From contig NZ_JBHLWO010000001.1 of NCBI RefSeq assembly GCF_042432805.1, positions 372,001 to 436,000 on the forward strand: DNA of 64,000 bases, read 5' to 3'. The notes under the pieces were generated by a model. The model was not told the origin of the DNA. It saw nothing but the letters and a program-made list of their open reading frames with translations, and made no database searches. This document shows, piece after piece, positions 62,326 to 64,000 of this stretch; position 1 is the first letter of the stretch, and each line of letters opens with the position of its first letter. The DNA is from Olivibacter oleidegradans. Lineage in GTDB: Bacteria > Bacteroidota > Bacteroidia > Sphingobacteriales > Sphingobacteriaceae. The translations under genes and the position numbers were made by a program.

Positions 62326-63267
62326 TTAATTAAAGGAGTTCCGGAACGCTTGCGGTGATAGCTTCGTTTTGATTTTAAAAAGCTTGCTGAATGACTGTGA
62401 ATGTTCAAAACCTAGTGCATAAGCTACTTCACTCACGGATAAGTTGGTGGTAGAAAGCTTCTCTTTAGCCTTTTCAATTACTTTTGCATGAATATGCTGT
62501 TGCGCGTTCTGCCCTGTTAGAGAACGCAACATATCACTCAGATAGCTGGGCGAAAGATGTAGCTTTTCAGCAAGGTAGCTCACAGTTGGCGTGCCCTGGC
62601 TTGACGGCATTTCTTGATCAAAATATTGGTTTAACAACTCTTCTAGTCTCTGCAACAGCTCATTGCTAACGACCTTACGCGTAATGAATTGTCTCTTGTA
62701 AAAGCGATTGGCATAATTAAGCAACAACTCGATCTGGGAGATCATTACGTCCTGACTGAAGTCGTCAATCCGGTTATTGAGTTCTGTTTCGATATTACGG
62801 AAAATGGACATGATGATTGCTTTCTCCTCTTCCGACAAATGGAGTGTTTCGTTGGCGGCATAAGAGAAAAAACCATACTGCCTAATCTTTTTTGTCAAGG
62901 GATATCCTAAAAAGAAATCGGGATGAATCAACAGGGTGTATTCTGAACATACAGCGCCCTCATCATCATTACCGCCTATTATCTGACCGGGGGAAGCGAA
63001 TAACAGGCCTCCCTCATCAAAATCATAGTAACCTTGGCCATACTTCAGCTTTCCGCTCAGCTTTGGCTTGTACGAGATTTTGTAAAATCCCAAAACGTGA
63101 CGTTGCGGAATTTTAAAAAGTTCGATCTGAGTGTGTGCTCCATTGATAAGGCTAATAAGCGGATGCCGGGGCTGAGGCAAACCAAAAACCCGATGTGCAT
63201 CTGAAAGCGATTCAAATTTATGCAAGCTTTTTTCTTCCTTTTTCATGCCAACAGCTAATATAGTCAT
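62326..63267 (-). CDS. AraC-family regulator, paralogue of the gene at 12065
   Basis: A 313-residue protein (or from the ATG at 63246, MKKEEKSLHKFESL, which fits the paralogue better): HPLISLINGAHTQIELFK sensor start, YANRFYKRQFITRKVVSN, and HTH AEKLHLSPSYLSDMLRSLTG and SEVAYALGFEHSQSFSKLF. It follows the SDR gene and is likely its local regulator. Confidence 0.88.
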   Translation of the reverse strand: MTILAVGMKKEEKSLHKFESLSDAHRVFGLPQPRHPLISLINGAHTQIELFKIPQRHVLGFYKISYKPKLSGKLKYGQGYYDFDEGGLLFASPGQIIGGNDDEGAVCSEYTLLIHPDFFLGYPLTKKIRQYGFFSYAANETLHLSEEEKAIIMSIFRNIETELNNRIDDFSQDVMISQIELLLNYANRFYKRQFITRKVVSNELLQRLEELLNQYFDQEMPSSQGTPTVSYLAEKLHLSPSYLSDMLRSLTGQNAQQHIHAKVIEKAKEKLSTTNLSVSEVAYALGFEHSQSFSKLFKIKTKLSPQAFRNSFN

Positions 63268-63295
63268 AACCGGCTAGTTATGATAACCGGTTATG
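63265..63295. promoter_or_regulatory. Hairpin/dyad between SDR and AraC genes
   Basis: Arms CATAACCGG (63265-63273) and CCGGTTATG (63287-63295); ATAACCGGTTAT inside is itself palindromic. It overlaps the upstream AraC start choice at 63267, so it may be an operator, or a terminator of the SDR transcript. Confidence 0.45.
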
Positions 63296-63303
63296 GTTGT
63301 TTT

Positions 63304-64000
63304 TTATTTCGGTTCACCTTGAGCGGCGCGGGATACCTCATCCCAAGCCTCCCAAATAGCCAATCGTTGCGCGTAAGCCGCTCGGGTACCTGATAGGTTA
63401 TGGCTACCCAAGTTGAAACGCAGCGGTGGCTGTTCCGCGTCTATCATTTTAAACAAGGCCTGTGGCGTTGCTGCCGGATCGCCTCTTTCCATGGTTTTTA
63501 AACTGTCTACAAATTTAGCTTTGAAATCAGTATATACCTCCATACCCTGCGCAAACTTTAAGGATTCCTGACTACCGAATTCGGTAGCATAGGCCCCCGG
63601 TTCAATAATCGTTACCTGAATACCGAAAGGGGCTACCTCCGCCGCTAAGCTTTCATGAATAGCCTCAAATGCCCATTTAGAAGAACAGTAATAGCCTATT
63701 ACCGGCATGGTAACATGGCCAAGGTTGCTGGAAGTACCGAGGATATGGCCATACCCCTGCTCTCGAAGCAAGGGCAAGGCGGCTTGTATCACGGCAACCG
63801 GCCCTAAAATATTGGTCTCGTAAAGTGCTCGGATATCTGCCGGGCTTGCTTCTTCGATAGTTCCTACCAAGGAGTAGCCGGCATTATTGAGCACGATATC
63901 CAACCTACCAAAATGCGCATGTGCGGCTGTGACTGCTTCTTTCACCTGATCGGGTTTCGTTACGTCAAGTGCTACCGTCAATACTTGCTCGCCATACTTA
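63304..64000 (-). CDS. Short-chain dehydrogenase/reductase, 5' end beyond window
   Basis: The frame is open to the right edge without a proper start codon (KYGEQVLTVALDVTKPDQVK), so the N-terminal cofactor loop lies outside. Visible: NNAGYSLVGTIEEA, catalytic YYCSSKWAFEAIHESL with Tyr and Lys, and the extended C-terminus (FKMIDAEQPPLRFNLGSHNL). It resembles the SDR at 16791 in size and motif spacing. The AraC gene follows on the same strand, as it follows the isochorismatase gene at 13 kb. Confidence 0.87.
   Translation of the reverse strand, partial: KYGEQVLTVALDVTKPDQVKEAVTAAHAHFGRLDIVLNNAGYSLVGTIEEASPADIRALYETNILGPVAVIQAALPLLREQGYGHILGTSSNLGHVTMPVIGYYCSSKWAFEAIHESLAAEVAPFGIQVTIIEPGAYATEFGSQESLKFAQGMEVYTDFKAKFVDSLKTMERGDPAATPQALFKMIDAEQPPLRFNLGSHNLSGTRAAYAQRLAIWEAWDEVSRAAQGEPK

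Noticed and set aside
1..64000. Insertion sequence, integrase or prophage explanation for the relics and duplication
   Set aside because: No transposase, integrase, terminal inverted repeat pair, tRNA attachment site or phage structural gene was recognised near any breakpoint.

Overview
The window looks like chromosomal DNA of a member of the Bacteroidota, most likely Sphingobacteriaceae or a close relative. The evidence is the gene families (TlpA/DUF4369 thioredoxins, DUF4350, LytS/LytTR pairs, many AraC and short Crp/Fnr regulators, an RND pump fused to TolC), weak Shine-Dalgarno sequences, and several TAnnTTTG-type -7 promoter boxes. No rRNA, tRNA, CRISPR array, transposase or phage structural gene was recognised. 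Base composition is uneven: about 11.2-21.7 kb is visibly richer in G+C than the flanks.

Layout. (a) 1-2.7 kb, minus strand: a compact operon with an OGG-fold/HhH DNA glycosylase-like protein fused to a DUF7662-like domain, a PD-(D/E)XK nuclease-like protein, two micro-ORFs linked by overlapping start and stop codons, and a membrane protein cut by the window edge. This is the best candidate for an undescribed, possibly defensive, system. (b) 2.9-8.2 kb: exported proteins (metalloprotease-like lipoprotein, TlpA-type thioredoxin) and a DHFR/RibD-like reductase. (c) 8.2-11.2 kb: two gene relics end to end, then a methyltransferase/nucleosidase pair and an exported retropepsin-like protease. (d) 11.2-17.7 kb: regulator-plus-enzyme cassettes (Crp/Fnr, AraC, two isochorismatase-family hydrolases, an SDR) with gene debris. 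(e) 17.9-21.7 kb: a LytS/LytTR two-component pair, a Val/Pro-repeat exported protein, and a CpxP/Spy-like protein coupled to an esterase. (f) 21.9-30.1 kb: three AraC regulators, an NmrA-like reductase, a decayed exported-protein gene, a DUF3471-like/DUF4350 pair and a DoxX-like protein. (g) 30.2-34.4 kb: a TolC-HlyD-MFS tripartite drug exporter. (h) 35.5-43.2 kb: a CzcA-type metal RND pump fused to TolC, its adaptor, and a divergent ChrB-AraC fusion regulator. (i) 44.4-48.4 kb: an HxlR regulator and an alpha/beta hydrolase duplicated almost identically about 2.6 kb apart. (j) 48.6-52.3 kb: a P-loop kinase-like protein, an orphan cytosine-5 DNA methyltransferase, a pirin and a DJ-1/PfpI protein. 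(k) 52.4-58.7 kb: two paralogous Crp/Fnr regulators head to head around a dead DHFR-like gene, followed by a seven-gene operon (YceI, tautomerase, SDR, NTF2-like, nitronate monooxygenase-like, SRPBCC-like, cysteine hydrolase). (l) 58.8-64 kb: an alpha/beta hydrolase, DoxX, an ABC exporter, an AraC regulator and a 5'-truncated SDR.

Two regulatory codes can be read directly. A TTTACCATATGGTAAA palindrome precedes two Crp/Fnr genes and one SDR. A different palindrome, GTGATnTAGATCAC, occurs as a tandem pair before both the DJ-1/PfpI gene and the YceI operon, with identical 37-bp pitch and identical 24-nt spacing to a TAnTTTG box. That is strong internal evidence for a small regulon run by the Crp/Fnr pair. 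Overall the window is a mosaic of small-molecule detoxification, redox and efflux cassettes, each with its own regulator, interspersed with decaying copies of similar genes.
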